DNA of 21,941 nucleotides from Trachelipus rathkii (taxonomy: Eukaryota; Arthropoda; Malacostraca; Isopoda; Trachelipodidae). The position numbers and the translations under genes are program-made. The DNA is taken from the NCBI GenBank assembly GCA_015478945.1, contig JABUQX010004454.1, positions 65,001-86,941 of the forward strand, written 5' to 3'. Every line of letters starts with the position of its first letter. The stretch's first letter is position 1. Shown piece by piece: positions 19,226 through 21,941 of this stretch. The notes beneath the pieces were generated by a model. The model made no database searches. It was not told the origin of the DNA and saw nothing but the letters and a program-made list of their open reading frames with translations.

Positions 19226-19925
19226 CATACCCACGGCTGCAGCAGTAACTCGAACTAAATCAACCCGACTACTCCAAACCTCCCTCTTGACCAGGCTGTG
19301 ATCCTATTGATCTATCTGATTAAAGGTCAAATTTTTACGTAATTGTAACGCTTTTAACATACCCTATATAAGCAGTAAATCAACTAAATCAACACTCCCA
19401 ACCTCTCCTCCTTCGACCATTCGCCTGTGCGATCTATTGAAGTCTAGTTTGATTAAGGGTCAAGCAGATGTTGTTTACCTCGACCGAATTTAACGTTTTA
19501 AACATCACGCTTCTAGTAGCAGTAAATCCTAAATCAAACCATATTCAACCCTCCTCAACTGACCATGCTCGTGATCTATTGAGTCTATCCTGAGTTCACC
19601 AGGTCAAATCCTTTTTTACTAAATTGTACGTCTCTTACATACCATATCAAGCCAGGTAAGTACTTACAATCAAACCACTATACCGGCACCTCGCTCCTGA
19701 ACCAATGCTGTGATCTATTGAGTCTATTTGATTAAATTATTAACATTTTTTTAACTAAAATTGTAACGTTTTTAATACCCCTTAGAATCTACGCGCTAAT
19801 CAGTAAAAAATCAAGACCCCCGGAAGTGCCCCGCCCCGCCCAATCCGGCACAGCCTCATGGTCCTACCCTTGATCTTTCGACTTTTGATCTATTGCATTC
19901 AAGTCATGACTTTCGAGTATCATTT
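19226..19925. repeat. diverged tandem satellite, about 135-145 bp unit, five units
   Basis: Units start near 19226, 19359, 19501, 19638 and 19772. Shared landmarks in order are ACATACC, AGCAGTAAATC, a C-rich CAACCTCCTC stretch, GCTGTGATCTATTGAGTCTA, TTGATTAA(A)GGTCAA and a TTGTAACGTTTTTA end. Units differ by many small indels. The fifth unit is the most altered and carries a GC-rich insert. Confidence 0.8.
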
Positions 19926-19989
19926 TGGAGGGGTATAAAATAACACATAAAATCAAAGTTTCTTATAACAAGATAAACAATATATGCTG

Positions 19990-21941
19990 CGTAACACAGA
20001 GTTTTTCACATTTGAATAAAGCCCTTACTTAGCCATCATCTGAACTATGAATATAACTGACAACGAGAAACTTGACAAACATCTAAACAGGAATAAAACT
20101 GTTAACCACAATTAACAAAGTTTCACACTTAACAGCCCGCTAAAGTAAGCTAATATAAAGCCTAAATAAAACAGTAACATCTATTCACACTTTGTCCAGC
20201 CCATATCTCTTACATACGAGTGTTTAATTTACACGTAAAACATGGTATAATTACCTAAAATTTATCAAACAACATTGGTAATTTATCTGCAACTGAGATC
20301 AACAGATGATACTAACATACATAAGGTTTTCTCCACATCCAATAAAGCTAACACATGGACGTAAACATGAACTAAAGAAACATAACTCCGTCAACATAAG
20401 ACAAACCTATCACACCTTAAATTACGGACATAAACTGGTTGTAACTTTACAAAGGTTCCACACCTTAACAACAAGTAAAGTAACTAACAATAAGGAATAC
20501 AAAAACGTAACTTATTCACCTTTGTCCAGAGCATATCTCCCTAAGCAACTATAGACGCAGTTCGTTAATTTACCATCTAATGGTAATAACTAATAAAAAT
20601 TTAATCCACAATCCATATGGTTAATTATCAGACTACTGATCAGAACCGAATATTACTCTATACATAATCAGGTTTTACCACCATCAATCAAAGCTGAACA
20701 TCGAAAACGTAACATGAAAACCTAAAGAAGTAGATGTACAAAGACAAACCTATGACAGCTTAAGCACGAATAAGAAGTCAACATTTACAAAGTTCCACAC
20801 TCGGCCGGCGATTAACAACAGCAGTAAAGTAACCAATATAGCATACAAAGACGTACACCTACTTGACACTTTTCTCAAAAAGCATATCTCTAAACGAATA
20901 TATAACGTTAACCTTCAATCCCGTAGTCACAAGTAACAATTTTGGCCCATCCACACAAATAATCACAGGACATTTGGTTAGAATCATATATACGATCAAC
21001 CAGACATGCATATCTCCTAACATATCAATTCTTTTTCTTCAACATTTAATAAAACTACACATAGCGTACACAGTGAACTAACAGAAGTAAATCGCAGCAA
21101 ACAGCGACGGCCGAAAGGAAGAAAAAACCTATCAAATCGCTTGCAACACGAAGAGATATAAGCTGTCTCATAAGCATGGCACATTAAAGACATCAGGAAA
21201 AAAGTTCCACACCTCTCTACACCGAGTAAGTAACTACCATGGTGAGCGCTAGAGAAACGTAACGTGTATTCACCAACTTGGTCAAGCCATATCTTCTAAT
21301 AGTTAACTGTCTACATCTTAACCACCAACACACTAATATTTATTGGAGACCAAAAATTTGTACATAACTTCGTGTCAATGTAGTCAATAGCTGAATCAGG
21401 CAAATATACTTGCTAAGACATAATAAGTTTCCCCCTATCAGATAAACACTAACATTGCGTTAAGCATGAACTAAGAATAAATGATACAAACACACGCACG
21501 CACTTACACACGAATAAACTTTACATTAACAAAGTTCACTACCAATTATCAACACTAGTAAAGCAACTAACATGGTATCAAAGTACCCTTTCTTACTTTT
21601 TCAGCATAACTCTAACATATACGTTATCTTCCAACTGACACAGTAACATTTACTAAAATTTCTCACAACCATGGTTAATTATACCTGAATAACGAATATA
21701 CTCTAACTGAATTTTCAGATCAATAAAATAACCAAAGGCTAGCATCATAATAGAAATAATGTCGATGACCAAACTACACAACTTACATTACGAATGTAAC
21801 TGGTTACAGGTATACAACCTGAGTTTTTATATACTAAGACGGAATTATTGTAACAATAAGACAATGTTTTCACATTGAATAATTTAATTACATCATTTGA
21901 ACTAGGAAATAATGTACAACGCAAACCTCACATGCCTTACG
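19990..21941. repeat. diverged tandem satellite, about 325-440 bp unit, running off the right edge
   Basis: Landmark ACAAAGTTCCACAC recurs near 20117, 20451, 20789, 21201 and 21531. GTCCAGxxCATATCTC recurs near 20195, 20524, 20875, 21280 and 21600. GGTTTTCxxCACAT...AATAAAGCTAA recurs near 20001, 20328, 20671, 21031, 21428 and 21866. Order is constant, so this is a head-to-tail array of at least five units plus a partial one. The unit near 20789-21201 is about 75 bp longer and holds an extra CATATCTCCTAA. Open frames inside are not genes. Confidence 0.82.

Noticed and set aside
20306..21081. Plus-strand frames of 72-82 residues in the right-hand array
   Set aside because: They fall in tandem satellite units, are not conserved between units, and show no motif.

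Overview
The window reads as nuclear DNA of an invertebrate metazoan. It has spliced coding exons with GT-AG borders, very long (TA)n and (AAT)n microsatellites, decayed mariner-, LINE- and possibly Tc1-type elements, and satellite-like tandem repeats. Base composition is strongly AT-rich apart from the exons and a GC-rich block near 18.1-19.0 kb. An SSR-rich arthropod or mollusc is plausible, but the species cannot be fixed from the sequence.

Left part (1-6940). The left edge holds the C-terminal end of a mariner-family transposase pseudogene (+). Eight consecutive internal exons of one minus-strand gene then run from 6940 down to 739. Every junction is in phase, giving 1514 coding bases (about 504 residues) open at both ends. 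The protein is low complexity: first Ala/Gln/Gly-rich, then Ser/Gly-rich, then a Ser/Pro segment with a PLNLSLK motif (a CtBP-binding-like PxDLS variant), then Leu/Pro-rich, then a basic Lys/Arg/Glu tail. It looks like the disordered part of a nuclear transcription or chromatin regulator. I do not recognise the family. Three splice sites lie on or next to (AAT)n repeats. A 261-bp piece containing one acceptor and part of an exon is repeated exactly on the far side of a (TA)n tract.

Middle part (6941-18127). No exon was found here. Two copies of a roughly 2.8-3.0 kb unit (about 7455-10413 and 10503-13312) lie in tandem. Each starts with a decayed LINE fragment on the plus strand. They differ by dozens of single-base indels, yet share a 220-bp stretch that is exactly identical. 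Beyond them are a weak Tc1/mariner-like remnant, a pyrimidine-rich tract, and large AT-repeat blocks separated by unique sequence I cannot assign.

Right part (18128-21941). There is an abrupt change to a GC-rich block with about ten hairpins, several with GCAA or GAA loops, interrupted by an (ATT)n run. Two diverged tandem satellites follow: about five units of roughly 135-145 bp, then at least five units of roughly 325-440 bp that run off the right edge.

The repeated pattern of duplicated sequence on either side of TA tracts, together with indel-riddled copies, suggests that part of this structure may come from assembly or consensus error. It should be checked before biological meaning is read into it.
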